From: Burkholderiales bacterium | GTDB taxonomy: Bacteria; Pseudomonadota; Gammaproteobacteria; Burkholderiales; SG8-41 | DNA: 64,000 nucleotides | Assembly: GCA_030684405.1 (NCBI GenBank) | Contig: JAUXYA010000031.1 | Location: forward strand, 69,483-133,482 | Reading direction: 5' to 3' | Shown: piece by piece, positions 34,543-44,306 of the stretch | How the letters are laid out: each line of letters starts with the position of its first letter | How positions within the stretch are numbered: the first letter of the stretch is position 1 | The notes under the pieces: generated by a model | What the model was told of the DNA's origin: nothing | The model's database searches: none | Seen by the model: only the letters and a program-made list of their open reading frames with translations | Program-made: the position numbers and the translations under genes

Positions 34543-34986
34543 CTAGAGAATTCCAGGCGCGAGCATGGCACGCACCTCGACATCGACGCCATTGTCACAG
34601 GCGAGCCACCAGATCGCACCCTTCTTCAGGTTCCAGGCCGACGCCTTGCCGGTCAGCGCCAGCGCAGCCGCCGCACCCAGTGTCGGCTGGTGTCCTACGA
34701 TGATCACCGTGCCGCCTTCCCCGGGCCACCCTGCCGCCTTCAGCACGCCCTGCGGCATCGCCGCAGTGGAAACCGCCTTTTCGATCTGCGGCTCAGCGGC
34801 CAGCGCAGCCGCGGTTTCGCGGGCACGCACCGCCGGACTGCAGATCACGCGATAACCGCTTGGCAGCCGGTCGGCCAGCCAAGCCGCCATTTTTCGCGCC
34901 TGTTTGCGTCCTTTCGCAGTCAACCGCCGTGCCTCGTCCGGCACGCCGTCTTCCGCATCCGCATGTCGCCACAGAATCAGTTCCAT
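34543..34986 (-). CDS. sixA: SixA-type phosphohistidine phosphatase
   Basis: A 147-residue histidine phosphatase of the phosphoglycerate-mutase fold. The catalytic RHAD motif is at the start (ELILWRHADAED) and the second catalytic His is in VIIVGHQPTLG. SixA removes phosphate from phosphohistidine, classically on ArcB or on nitrogen-PTS proteins. The ATG at 34986 (MELILWRHAD) is chosen over a longer frame. It sits 2 bases after the CYTH-CHAD gene inside the polyphosphate block; Ppk1 itself works through a phosphohistidine, a suggestive but unproven link. Confidence 0.9.
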   Translation of the reverse strand: MELILWRHADAEDGVPDEARRLTAKGRKQARKMAAWLADRLPSGYRVICSPAVRARETAAALAAEPQIEKAVSTAAMPQGVLKAAGWPGEGGTVIIVGHQPTLGAAAALALTGKASAWNLKKGAIWWLACDNGVDVEVRAMLAPGIL

Positions 34987-34988
34987 GT

Positions 34989-36539
34989 TCACTCCAGCCA
35001 GGGCAGGGATGCCGCACGAAAGCGCCGCCACGCCGCCCGCAGTTCCACCCGCTCGTTCGCGGCGCGCTCATCGCACCATGCGATGACTCGCTCTGCGGCG
35101 GCCCGGGCGTCGGGCCCGCCGACTGCTGCCGCGCTTTCGAGCAGCGGCGCCACGCTCGCCGCATCATTAATGTGGCCCAGTATATCCTGCAGCCGCGCCA
35201 GTCGTTCGCGTAGCGTCGTCATGCGGCGCGAGGCGAAAAGCCCGTTAAAAAATTCAATGGCATAACGCAGCTGCTTGACGGCAATCCGCAGCCGGTGCAG
35301 TTCCGTGCTGGAACGGCGGTCGATGCGACGTCCGCGCTTGAGCACCCGCGCATGCCATAGCCCGAGGATCTGCGCCGCGCATTCCCGCGCGGACTGGCGC
35401 CAGGCACCGGACTCCCGCTGCTCCGCGAGCATGGCAAGCAGGCGTCCCAATGCCATCATCGAATCCCGGTATCCATCCGCCTTGATCGACCTGATGGCAG
35501 CCGCCCGGGCGCGCCGCCGTTGTTGTTCGCAGAGTTCGAGCAATGCAACAGCCGCGGGCTCGCGGGTCAGCGCATCTGCTGCCGCCGGCAGAGTCTCGAT
35601 GACCAGTACGTCCCAGTCGCGCGCAGGCGCGAGAGCGGCGGCAATGTCGCGCAATGCTCCAGCCTCCAACTCCGCCTCTTCGCCCAGCAGGTCACGAAAC
35701 AGCCGGAACGCGGAGCGCAACCGGCGGATGCCAACACGCATCTGGTGCAGGTACTCCGGGGTGTCACCGTGGATCAAACCATGCTCGTTGGCATGCACCT
35801 GCGCCAGTGCATTGCCGGCAATCGTGCGAAAAGCTTCACCTGCAGTCATTGCATGACCGAGTCCCGGTGCCAACGCCTTCACCGGAGCCTCCTCGGCGCC
35901 GCGGTACAAAACGTAACCACGCTGCGCTTTCGAGCGGTGCTCCAGCGCCACCGGTATTCGCGAGGCCAGTTGCCGGGCAAGGTCGAAAAGAGCGCTTGCC
36001 GGCCCGCTTTTCAGTTCGAGTTCGATTTCGCAGAGTTGCCGGCGGCGCCGTCCGCTGCGCAGGGTTCCGCGATCAATCGACGCCTCGACGCGAACGCCAG
36101 GCGCGGGCTCGAGCAGACGCAGCGAGCGCGTGACTTCGGTGTGGAACACCGGCTCCAGGCTCTTAGCAACCTTGCGCGACCGCAGGATCCGGGTAACCGG
36201 ATGCCGCGGCAGGTGTGAAAGCTCCGGAAGCGCGCCCGTCAGCAAAGTGTCGATTTCGAGGCGGCTATGCAGGCCCGCCACTGCCGAGCCCCCGCCCTTG
36301 ACCGTCTGCACCCAACGCCCGCCTTCGCGGCGCACCCGCAGGGCAATCCGCCGTTGCCAGAGGTCCAGCGCGGGCGTGTCGTAATACGTCGCGGTGAGGC
36401 GCCGGGTGCTGCCGCGCTGCGCTCCGGAAAGCCCGGGCAGGGCCAGCACTTCACACAGCTGCGACGGCGGAAACCTCAGCTTGAGTTCAACCTCGGTCGC
36501 GACCGCGACATCTGCCCGCGCGCGCCGACCCGAATTCAT
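34989..36539 (-). CDS. CYTH and CHAD domain protein
   Basis: A 516-residue protein. The N-terminal CYTH domain (about 1-200) has the ExExK-type motif TEVELKLRF, expected to form a tunnel for triphosphate-like ligands. The C-terminal CHAD domain (about 225-510) is a helical bundle rich in His, Arg and Lys with repeated MRVGIRRLRSAFRLF and LHRLRIAVKQLRYAIEFF patterns. CHAD domains are known to bind polyphosphate. The start overlaps the ppk1 stop by 4 bases (ATGA), a direct sign of co-translation with the polymerase. Confidence 0.93.
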   Translation of the reverse strand: MNSGRRARADVAVATEVELKLRFPPSQLCEVLALPGLSGAQRGSTRRLTATYYDTPALDLWQRRIALRVRREGGRWVQTVKGGGSAVAGLHSRLEIDTLLTGALPELSHLPRHPVTRILRSRKVAKSLEPVFHTEVTRSLRLLEPAPGVRVEASIDRGTLRSGRRRRQLCEIELELKSGPASALFDLARQLASRIPVALEHRSKAQRGYVLYRGAEEAPVKALAPGLGHAMTAGEAFRTIAGNALAQVHANEHGLIHGDTPEYLHQMRVGIRRLRSAFRLFRDLLGEEAELEAGALRDIAAALAPARDWDVLVIETLPAAADALTREPAAVALLELCEQQRRRARAAAIRSIKADGYRDSMMALGRLLAMLAEQRESGAWRQSARECAAQILGLWHARVLKRGRRIDRRSSTELHRLRIAVKQLRYAIEFFNGLFASRRMTTLRERLARLQDILGHINDAASVAPLLESAAAVGGPDARAAAERVIAWCDERAANERVELRAAWRRFRAASLPWLE

Positions 36540-38647
36540 GAGCCGGTCTTGCGGGCAAGCAGGTCGAGCAGCACTTGTTGGGCAGTAACGGGTCGCGCAC
36601 GGCCCGGAACGCGGCAAACGTACTGGCCGTCCTCGCCCATCTGCCAGGCTTGGGTGTTGTCCTCAAGATAGGTGCGCAGTCCCTCATTGATCACGCGCTG
36701 CTTCAACTCCGGGTCGAGCACCGGAAAACAGACTTCGACGCGGCCGAAGAAGTTACGATCCATCCAGTCAGCGCTCGACAGGTAGACATCCTCGACGCCG
36801 TCATTGTGAAAATAGAAAACCCGCGTGTGCTCGAGGAAGCGGCCGATGATGGAATGCACGCGGATGTTGTCGGAAAGTCCCGCCACGCCGGGACGCAGCG
36901 CACAGACGCCGCGCACGATCAGATCGATCTGCACCCCGGCCTTGGACGCCTCGTAGAGGGCGCCCACCACCTCGGCCTCGAGCAGGGAGTTCATCTTGGC
37001 GATGATCTGTCCCTTGCGGCCGGAGCGCGCAATCGCCGTCTCGTTTTCGATCGCGCGCAGCATCTCCCTGTGCAAAGTAAAAGGTGATTGGCGCAGGTAG
37101 CGCAACTTCGTCGCCCGGCCCAGCCCCGTCAGCTGCATGAACACGTCGGCCACGTCGCTGCCGATGTCTTCGTTGCTGGTAAAAAGCCCGAAATCGGTAT
37201 AGAGGCGTGCAGTGCGCGGATGGTAGTTGCCGGTAGCGAGGTGTACATAGCGGCGCAGCCCCTCGGCTTCGCGCCGCACCACAATCAGCATCTTGGCATG
37301 GGTCTTGTGGCCTACAACGCCGTAGACCACATGGGCGCCAGCCTCTTCGAGGCGCTGCGCCCAGTTGATGTTCGCCTCCTCGTCGAAGCGTGCCAGCAGT
37401 TCCAGCACCACAGTCACTTCCTTGCCGCTGCGTGCGGCGAAGATCAGCTCCTCCATCAGCTCCGACTCCGCGCCGGTGCGGTATATGGTCATCTTGATCG
37501 CCGCCACCGCCGGATCGCGGGCGGCCTGCTGCAGAAAAACGATTACCGGCTGAAACGACTGGTAGGGATGGTGCAGCAGCACATCGCGCGCGCGAATGGC
37601 CTCAAACATGCCGCCCGGCGCGTCGAGGCGACCGGGTATCCCCGGGCGGAACTGCGCAAACTTCAGGTCCGGACGGTCCACCCAGTCGGGCACGCTGATG
37701 ACGCGCACGAGGTTGACCGGGCCATCGACGCGATAGAGGTCTTCCTCGTCGAGCTTGAACTGGGCCAGCAGGAAACTCGAGATATGCTGCGAGCAACTGT
37801 CCGCGATTTCCAGCCGCACCTCATCACCAAAATGCCGGTGCGGCAACTCGCCGCGCAGCGCGGTGCGCAAGTCCTTGACCTCCTCCTCATCGACGAACAG
37901 CTCGCTGTTGCGGGTCAGGCGAAACTGGTAACAGCCGAGAACTTTCATGCCGGTGAACAGCTCGCCGACATGCTCGTGCAGCACCGAGGACAGGAACACG
38001 AAATCGTACTCGGCACCGGCCACCTCCTGCGGCAGACGGATCACCCGCGGCAGCACCCGCGGTGCCTGCACGATGGCGATGCCGGAATTGCGGCCGAAGG
38101 CATCCTTGCCCTCCAGCTCGACGGCGAAATTGAGACTCTTGTTGAGCACACGCGGAAAGGGATGCGACGGATCCAGGCCGATCGGCGTCAGCACCGGCAT
38201 CACCTCGCGCAGAAAATAGCCGCGCGTCCACTCCGCCTGCTGTGGCGTCAGGCTGCTGCGGCGCAGGAAGCGGATACCCTCGCGCTCCAGACCCGGCAGG
38301 ATTTCCTCGTTGAGCAAGCGGTATTGGCGCGCCACCAACTCATGCGCCTCCTGCGCCACCCGGCGATAGACCTGATCGGCACGCAGCTGGTCGGGATAGA
38401 CCGGCGCCGAGCCGGCCTCAATTTCGGCCTGCAGGCCGGCGACGCGGACCTCGAAAAATTCATCGAGATTGCTGCTGACGATGCACAGGAAACGCAGGCG
38501 CTCGAGCAGCGGACAGGTGTTGTTCTCCGCCTGTGCCAACACCCGGCGGTTGAAGGACAGCAGGCCGAGTTCCCGGTTGAGATAAAACTCCGGCGCGAAC
38601 CGGGCCTTGCCCGGAGCGCGCCGCGTACGGCGGACGGCGGCATTCAT
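36536..38647 (-). CDS. ppk1: Polyphosphate kinase Ppk1
   Basis: Reversibly makes polyphosphate from ATP. It has 703 residues, normal for Ppk1. The N-terminal domain starts FYLNRELGLLSFNRRVLAQA. The autophosphorylated His is in VVGHKTHAKMLIVVRRE (about 435), and HLATGNYHPRTARLYTDFGL follows. The C-terminal phospholipase-D-like half has DRNFFGRVEVCFPV. First gene of the ppk1-CHAD-sixA-pap run, all on the minus strand with overlaps or gaps under 10 bases, so an operon is likely. Confidence 0.97.
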   Translation of the reverse strand: MNAAVRRTRRAPGKARFAPEFYLNRELGLLSFNRRVLAQAENNTCPLLERLRFLCIVSSNLDEFFEVRVAGLQAEIEAGSAPVYPDQLRADQVYRRVAQEAHELVARQYRLLNEEILPGLEREGIRFLRRSSLTPQQAEWTRGYFLREVMPVLTPIGLDPSHPFPRVLNKSLNFAVELEGKDAFGRNSGIAIVQAPRVLPRVIRLPQEVAGAEYDFVFLSSVLHEHVGELFTGMKVLGCYQFRLTRNSELFVDEEEVKDLRTALRGELPHRHFGDEVRLEIADSCSQHISSFLLAQFKLDEEDLYRVDGPVNLVRVISVPDWVDRPDLKFAQFRPGIPGRLDAPGGMFEAIRARDVLLHHPYQSFQPVIVFLQQAARDPAVAAIKMTIYRTGAESELMEELIFAARSGKEVTVVLELLARFDEEANINWAQRLEEAGAHVVYGVVGHKTHAKMLIVVRREAEGLRRYVHLATGNYHPRTARLYTDFGLFTSNEDIGSDVADVFMQLTGLGRATKLRYLRQSPFTLHREMLRAIENETAIARSGRKGQIIAKMNSLLEAEVVGALYEASKAGVQIDLIVRGVCALRPGVAGLSDNIRVHSIIGRFLEHTRVFYFHNDGVEDVYLSSADWMDRNFFGRVEVCFPVLDPELKQRVINEGLRTYLEDNTQAWQMGEDGQYVCRVPGRARPVTAQQVLLDLLARKTGS

Positions 38648-38683
38648 CGCAGAGTGTGCCTGGTGCAGAAATCGCCGAAGGTC

Positions 38684-38959
38684 TCAGGGCTTCGCCGGCG
38701 GCACGAAGCCGGCCGCGGCGTCCGCACCTTCGCCGAAAAAATGCCTTTCCATTTGCTGCGCAAGGTAATCACGGGCCTTTTTATCTGCCAGGTTGAGGCG
38801 GTTTTCATTGACCAGCATTTTTTGCTGTTCCAGCCACTGCTTCCATGCTTCTTTCGACACATTGTCGAAAATCCGCCGGCCGAGTTCCCCGGGGTAGGGC
38901 GGGAAATCGAGACCCTCGGTCTCGCGTTTCAGCTTTACGCAATGCACCTGACGCGCCAT
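38684..38959 (-). CDS. Fe(2+)-trafficking protein YggX
   Basis: A 91-residue protein of the YggX family that protects iron-sulfur enzymes from oxidative damage. It has the conserved N-terminus [20 protein letters not shown] with the single Cys, and [20 protein letters not shown]. Full length. It lies between argA and ppk1, 36 bases upstream of ppk1. Confidence 0.95.
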   Translation of the reverse strand: MARQVHCVKLKRETEGLDFPPYPGELGRRIFDNVSKEAWKQWLEQQKMLVNENRLNLADKKARDYLAQQMERHFFGEGADAAAGFVPPAKP

Positions 38960-39034
38960 GTCATTTCTCCAGAATAGGACTTTTTTGTTACGGATTTGTT
39001 GCGCCAGATCAGATTCCGGCGCCCCGGCAGCCTG

Positions 39035-40441
39035 TTACAGCCGCTTGATCAGCACCACCGAGCGGCGCTGGTAGTTGTAGAGCTCCTTCTTTTTCTGCGG
39101 CAACGCACTGACGTCTGTTTCTGTAAAGCCGCGCTCCACGAACCAGTGCTCGGCCCGGGTGGTCAGCACGAACAGCTGCTTCAGCCGCATTCCGCGGGCG
39201 CGCTTCTCGATCGCTGCCAGCAAGCGCTCGCCGGCGCCGCGGCGGCGGAACTCGGGGTGCACCGCAAGCCCGGCAAGTTCGCCGGCCTTTTCGCCGGAAA
39301 ACGGATAGAGGGCCGCACAGCCGACGATCATCCGGTCGTGCTCGAGCACCCAGAAGCGGTCTACTTCCATTTCCAGCAGGTCGCGGTTGCGCTTGACCAG
39401 CAGCCCCGCATCCTCCAGCGGCTCGATCAGACCAAGAATGCCGCCAATATCGTCGATTTTCGCGTGGCGCAGCGTCTCCAGTTGATCCGGCGTCACCAGC
39501 GTTCCGACACCTTTGTGGGTGAACAGTTCCAGCAGCAGGCTGTCGTCGAGATGCCCGGAAATCAGGTGTGCGCGCCCGACGCCCTGCTCGCAGGCGCGCA
39601 CCGCCGCCGGCAGATAGGCCTGCATCTCTTCGGAGTCTATGCGTCCGCGCGTGAGCAAGCCTTTGGCTTCGCGCACCGTCAGCTCGCGCAGCAACTCGCC
39701 GCGGCGGCCGGTGACGCCTGCGGATTCCATCATGAAAATCAGCTTGTCCGCCTTCAGTTCCACCGCAGTCGCGGCGGCGACGTCGCCAAGCGCGAGATTG
39801 AACACCTCGCCGGTGGGCGAGTAACCAAGCGGCGAAATCACCACCAGCTCGTCGTCCTTCAGCCGCCGCTCGATCGCCGGTGCGTCGATCTTGCGCACCT
39901 CGCCGGTGTGCATCAGATCGATGCCGTCAACGACGCCGATCGGCCGCGCGGTGACGAAATTGCCGCTGGCGACGCGGATGTGTGCGCCGGCCATCGGCGA
40001 ATTGGGCAAGCCCATCGACAGCAAGGCCTCGATCTGCACACGCAGCGTGCCGGCGACCTCCATCGCTGCCTGCAGCGCCGCGGCATCGGTGACGCGCAGC
40101 TTCTCGGCGAAACGGCTGCGCAGGTTCTGCGCTTTCAGTTTGGCCTCGATCTGGCGCCGCGAGCCGTGCACCAGCACCAGCTTCACGCCCAGCGCCGCCA
40201 GCAGGTTCAGGTCGTGCGTCAGGTGGAAAAAGCGGCCGTCGGCAACGACCTCACCGCCAAAGGCAATGACGAATACCTTGCCGCGAAAGGCATGGATATA
40301 CGGCGCCACCGATTGGAACCAGTCGATGAAGCGGTCTTGCGCCGACAGGCGCGGCCGCGCGCCGCCGCGGAGCTTGCCGGCGTCCGCCGCGTTGGAAGCG
40401 TTTTCGTTATCGGTGGAAATGACCTGTCCTTTCAACTTCAT
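39035..40441 (-). CDS. argA: N-acetylglutamate synthase ArgA
   Basis: Makes N-acetylglutamate from glutamate and acetyl-CoA, the first step of arginine synthesis. It has 468 residues. The N-terminal amino-acid-kinase domain (about 40-310; FVIAFGGEVVADG, LVLVHGSRRQIEAKL) binds arginine for feedback in the family. The C-terminal GNAT domain (about 320-465) has LAVHPEFRRRGAGERLLAAI. ATG 40441 (MKLKGQVIST) is chosen; the longer open frame would overlap rsmE. Confidence 0.93.
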   Translation of the reverse strand: MKLKGQVISTDNENASNAADAGKLRGGARPRLSAQDRFIDWFQSVAPYIHAFRGKVFVIAFGGEVVADGRFFHLTHDLNLLAALGVKLVLVHGSRRQIEAKLKAQNLRSRFAEKLRVTDAAALQAAMEVAGTLRVQIEALLSMGLPNSPMAGAHIRVASGNFVTARPIGVVDGIDLMHTGEVRKIDAPAIERRLKDDELVVISPLGYSPTGEVFNLALGDVAAATAVELKADKLIFMMESAGVTGRRGELLRELTVREAKGLLTRGRIDSEEMQAYLPAAVRACEQGVGRAHLISGHLDDSLLLELFTHKGVGTLVTPDQLETLRHAKIDDIGGILGLIEPLEDAGLLVKRNRDLLEMEVDRFWVLEHDRMIVGCAALYPFSGEKAGELAGLAVHPEFRRRGAGERLLAAIEKRARGMRLKQLFVLTTRAEHWFVERGFTETDVSALPQKKKELYNYQRRSVVLIKRL

Positions 40442-40488
40442 CCCGCGATGGATGGTATGCGAGAACCCGTGGCGGCGAAAGCCGCCGC

Positions 40489-41238
40489 TCAGAAATCCCC
40501 CCACAGCGCCTGCATCGCCGCGAGCAGCGCCACTGCAGCGGTTTCGGTACGCAGGACGCGCGGGCCGAGGCGCAGCGGCGTGAAGCCCGCGCGCACGGCA
40601 TCGTCGATTTCAGTCGGCGACAGGCCACCCTCGGGACCGGCCAGCACCGTGATCGCACCTGTGGGCCGCGGCAGCTGGCGCAGTGTGGCATCGGCGCCGG
40701 GCATCAGCAGCAGGCGCAGGCCGTCCGCAGGTCCCGGCTGCTGCAGCCAGTCGCGCAAGCCCAGCAGACGGCTCACCCCGGGCACCACGTTGCGGCCGCA
40801 CTGTTCGCAGGACGCAATCACGACTCCCTGCCAGTGTGTCTGTTTCTTTTCGGCGCGCTCCCCCGCAAGGCGGACCACGCAGCGCTCAGTGAGCAGCGGC
40901 TGTATGGCGGACACCCCCAGCTCGACTGCTTTCTGGATCGTGAAATCCATGCGCTCACCGCTGGACAGGGCCTGGGCCAGGATGACCCGCAAGGGGGATT
41001 CCCGTTGCTCATCAAGGCGGGCGCCGACCTGCACGCTGACCGCGCCACGCGCGCAGTCGGTGATTACCGCCTCATGGGCGACGCCCTGCCCGTCAAACAG
41101 TACCACCGGATCGCCCTTGTCCAGGCGCAACACTTGGACCAAGTGATGGGACTTGGCAGGCGCCAGGCGGCACCGGCCATGGTCCGGGATCGGATCCGGA
41201 AAATATATTCTAGTCAATGGGTTAGAGCGTTTCTTCAC
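40489..41238 (-). CDS. rsmE: 16S rRNA (uracil-1498-N3)-methyltransferase RsmE
   Basis: Methylates U1498 of 16S rRNA. It has 249 residues. An N-terminal PUA-like domain (HHLVQVLRLDKGDPVVLFDG) precedes a SPOUT knot domain with the deep-knot motifs VLAGPEGGLSPTEID and RLGPRVLRTETAAV. The start is GTG 41238, with a GAGGGG run immediately upstream at short spacing; an in-frame TTG 7 codons later is possible. Divergent from trkA. Confidence 0.93.
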   Translation of the reverse strand: MKKRSNPLTRIYFPDPIPDHGRCRLAPAKSHHLVQVLRLDKGDPVVLFDGQGVAHEAVITDCARGAVSVQVGARLDEQRESPLRVILAQALSSGERMDFTIQKAVELGVSAIQPLLTERCVVRLAGERAEKKQTHWQGVVIASCEQCGRNVVPGVSRLLGLRDWLQQPGPADGLRLLLMPGADATLRQLPRPTGAITVLAGPEGGLSPTEIDDAVRAGFTPLRLGPRVLRTETAAVALLAAMQALWGDF

Positions 41239-41373
41239 CCCTCAAATTATGCCACAGCAAGCGCGCTTGGAACGCCTCGGTCGGCGCTGCCACGACGACG
41301 CCGCACTGCAACAGAGGTATACAATTGTGTCTTTTCCCGGCATGCCCACCGGCTCCGGACAAGGAGATTGCAC

Positions 41374-42783
41374 TTGCGCATCGTCATCCTCGGCGCAGGA
41401 CAGGTCGGCAGTTCGGTTGCCGAAAACCTGGTGTCGGAAGCCAACGACATCACGGTGGTCGACACCGACGCCAGCCGCCTGCGCAAACTGCAGGACCGCC
41501 TCGACCTGCGCACGGTCGTCGGCAATGCCGGCCACCCCGAGATTCTCGAACGCGCCGGCGCGCGCGACGCCGACCTGATCCTTGCCGTCACCCAGAGCGA
41601 CGAGACCAACCTGGTCGCCTGCAAGCTCGCGGCGACGATGTTCAACATCCCGACCAAGATTGCACGCATCCGCGCCGCCGACTACCTGTCGCACCCGGAA
41701 ATGTTCTCGTCGGAGAATTTCGCGGTGGACACCGTGATCTGTCCGGAACAGGTGTTAACCGATTACATCGCCAAGCTGATCGAGTTTCCGGAATCGCTAC
41801 AGGTGCTGGAGTTCGCCGAAGGCCGCGTCAGCCTGGTTGCCGTGCGCGCCTTCCACGGCGGCCCGCTGGTCGGTCATGAGCTACAGACCATCCGCAAGCA
41901 TCTCCCGAATCTCGACACCCGGGTCGCCGCGATTTTCCGCCAGGACAGCCCGATCATTCCCGATGCGACGACAGTGATCGAAGCCGGTGACGAGGTGTTT
42001 TTCATCGCCGCCACCGAACATATCCGCGGCATCATGCGCGAGCTGCGGCGCATGGACAAACCGGTGAAGCGGGTGATGATCGGCGGCGGCGGCAACATCG
42101 GACGCCGGCTGGCGAAGGCCATCGAGGACCGTTACGACGTCAAGATCATCGAGCACAGCCGCGCGGGCGCGGAAAAGCTGGCCGCCGAACTGCGTACGAC
42201 GCTGGTGCTCGTCGGCGACGTCACCGATGAAGAGCTGCTGCAGTCGGAGAACATCGGCGACATGGATGTCTACTGTGCGCTGACCAACGACGACGAGAAC
42301 AACATCATGTCCTCGCTGCTCGCCAAGCGCATGGGCGTGCGGCGGGTTGTCGCCCTGATCAACCGCAGTTCCTATGTCAATCTGGTGCAGGCGGGCCAGA
42401 TCGACATCGCGATCTCCCCGGCCCAGGCAACCATCGGCACGCTGCTCGCCCATGTGCGGCACGGCGACTGCGTGGCCGTGCACAGCCTGCGCCGCGGCGC
42501 CGCCGAGGCGCTGGAACTGGTGGCGCATGGCGACACAAAATCTTCGAAGGTCGTCGGTCGCCGCATCGAGGAAATCGATCTGCCCAAGGGCGCCACCATC
42601 GGCGCCGTTGTCCGCCCGCCGCGGGCCGGACAAAACGGCAAGGCACAGGGCGAACACGAAGTGCTGATCGCGCACCACGACACCGTGATCGAACCGGAAG
42701 ACCACGTGATCGTGTTTGCAATCAACAAGCGCATCGTGCCCAAGGTCGAAAAACTGTTTCAGGTCAGCATCGGATTCCTGTGA
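41374..42783 (+). CDS. trkA: Trk system potassium regulator TrkA
   Basis: A cytoplasmic NAD(H)-binding subunit that gates TrkH potassium uptake. It has 469 residues in two RCK repeats: VILGAGQVGSSVAENL (residue 4 onward) and MIGGGGNIGRRLAKAI (about 235), each followed by a TrkA-C domain. The start is TTG 41374, placed 7 bases after AAGGAG (41361-41366), and MRIVILGAGQVG matches the family exactly. Another in-frame TTG at 41368 is too close to the ribosome-binding site. Forms an operon with trkH, 62 bases downstream. Confidence 0.95.
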   Translation: MRIVILGAGQVGSSVAENLVSEANDITVVDTDASRLRKLQDRLDLRTVVGNAGHPEILERAGARDADLILAVTQSDETNLVACKLAATMFNIPTKIARIRAADYLSHPEMFSSENFAVDTVICPEQVLTDYIAKLIEFPESLQVLEFAEGRVSLVAVRAFHGGPLVGHELQTIRKHLPNLDTRVAAIFRQDSPIIPDATTVIEAGDEVFFIAATEHIRGIMRELRRMDKPVKRVMIGGGGNIGRRLAKAIEDRYDVKIIEHSRAGAEKLAAELRTTLVLVGDVTDEELLQSENIGDMDVYCALTNDDENNIMSSLLAKRMGVRRVVALINRSSYVNLVQAGQIDIAISPAQATIGTLLAHVRHGDCVAVHSLRRGAAEALELVAHGDTKSSKVVGRRIEEIDLPKGATIGAVVRPPRAGQNGKAQGEHEVLIAHHDTVIEPEDHVIVFAINKRIVPKVEKLFQVSIGFL

Positions 42784-42845
42784 ACGTCACTTCCCGGTCC
42801 TGTTGCGGCCTTCGCGCCCCGGTCTGCCTGCGACGCTGATCCTGC

Positions 42846-44303
42846 ATGTCCTGGCTGCTGAATATTGCCCCCGTGGCTGCGCTGATCGCGATGGCGATGA
42901 GCCTGACCCACCTGCTGCCGATCGGCGTGTCGCTGTATTTCAGCGACGGCATGGCCGGCGCCCTGACCCTGTCGATGGCGCTCAACTTCTGCGCCGGCGC
43001 AATCCTGTGGTTGTTGACCCATCACAAGAAGCGCGAACTGAGCCTGCGTGAAGGCATTCTGCTGGTGGTCTCCGTATGGGCCGGTGGCGCGCTGTTTGCA
43101 TCCCTGCCCCTGCTGCTGACGGTGCCGCAGATCACCTTTACCGACGCCTACTTCGAGGCGGTGTCCGGCCTGACCGCCACTGGTGCCACCGTCATTTCCG
43201 GTCTGGAGGATCTGCCGGCATCGATCAATGTCTGGCGCGCGCTGCTGCAGTGGCTGGGCGGCATGGGCGTCATCGTGCTGGTGGTGGCGATCCTGCCGAT
43301 GCTCGGCGTCGGCGGCCGGCAGATTTCAAAATCGGAAATCCCCGGCCCGATGAAGGACGATCAGCTGACCCCGCGCGTCACCCAGACCGCCAAGGGTCTG
43401 TGGCTGATCTATGCCGCGCTGACAGTCGTCTGCGGCTTTGCCTACCACGCAGCCGGCATGTCGCCCCTGGACGCCCTGATCCACGCCTGTACCACGATGT
43501 CTCTCGGCGGGTTCTCTTCCTATGACGCGAGTCTGGCCCATTTCAACTCGGCCGCTGTGGAAATGGTGGCGATCTGCTTCATGCTTGTTGCCGGCATCAA
43601 CTTCTCTACCCACTTCCTGGTGTGGCGCTCGCGCAGCCTGTCGGCCTATGCCCGCGATACCGAGGCGCGTTATTTCATACTGGTCATATTCGCCAGCGTT
43701 GCCGGCATCGCGATCCTGCTCTACGGGTCCGGCACCTACCCTGATCCCTTGACCGCCCTGCGTTACGCCGCCTTCAACATCATCTCTATCGGCACCACCA
43801 CCGGATACGCCACCACCGACTACACCCTGTGGCCGGTATTCGCGCCGATGTGGATCCTGTTCCTTGGCACCTTCCTCAGCTGCTCCGGGTCGGCCGGCGG
43901 CGGCATCAAGATGATGCGTGCGGTGATTCTCTACCGGCAGGTCTACCGCGAGATCAAGAGTCTCGCCCACCCCCAGGCGGTCAGCCCGGTGAAGGTGGCA
44001 GGCCAGGTGGTTCCCGATTCCGTGGTATTTGCGGTGCTCGGCTTCTTCTTCGTATGGGTTGCGCTGTTGGTGACAATGACGCTGATCCTCGGCTGGACAG
44101 GGCTGGATGCAATGACCGCGTTTTCGGCAGTGGTCGCCACGCTCAACAACATTGGCCCGGGCCTGCACCGCGTGGGGCCCGCCACGAACTTTTCGGTGCT
44201 CACCGATTTCCAGACCTGGGTCTGCGCTTTCGCAATGCTGCTCGGCCGCCTCGAGTTGTTCGCGCTGCTGGTGGTGTTTACGCCGGCGTTCTGGCGCAAA
44301 TAG
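42846..44303 (+). CDS. trkH: Trk potassium uptake protein TrkH
   Basis: Membrane pore subunit for K+ uptake, 485 residues, about ten to twelve helices in the fourfold M1-P-M2 layout. The four filter loops with conserved glycines are SGLTATGATV, TTMSLGGFSS, SIGTTTGYATTDY and NNIGPGLHRVGP. The third filter is followed by the flexible SCSGSAGGGIKMMR loop that gates the pore. Works with TrkA encoded just upstream. Ends 3 bases before the convergent photolyase gene. Confidence 0.95.
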   Translation: MSWLLNIAPVAALIAMAMSLTHLLPIGVSLYFSDGMAGALTLSMALNFCAGAILWLLTHHKKRELSLREGILLVVSVWAGGALFASLPLLLTVPQITFTDAYFEAVSGLTATGATVISGLEDLPASINVWRALLQWLGGMGVIVLVVAILPMLGVGGRQISKSEIPGPMKDDQLTPRVTQTAKGLWLIYAALTVVCGFAYHAAGMSPLDALIHACTTMSLGGFSSYDASLAHFNSAAVEMVAICFMLVAGINFSTHFLVWRSRSLSAYARDTEARYFILVIFASVAGIAILLYGSGTYPDPLTALRYAAFNIISIGTTTGYATTDYTLWPVFAPMWILFLGTFLSCSGSAGGGIKMMRAVILYRQVYREIKSLAHPQAVSPVKVAGQVVPDSVVFAVLGFFFVWVALLVTMTLILGWTGLDAMTAFSAVVATLNNIGPGLHRVGPATNFSVLTDFQTWVCAFAMLLGRLELFALLVVFTPAFWRK

Positions 44304-44306
44304 CGA

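Noticed and set aside
40834-41373. In-frame N-terminal extension of TrkA by 180 codons
   Set aside because: It overlaps rsmE on the other strand, has no family similarity, and a perfect ribosome-binding site precedes the TTG at 41374.
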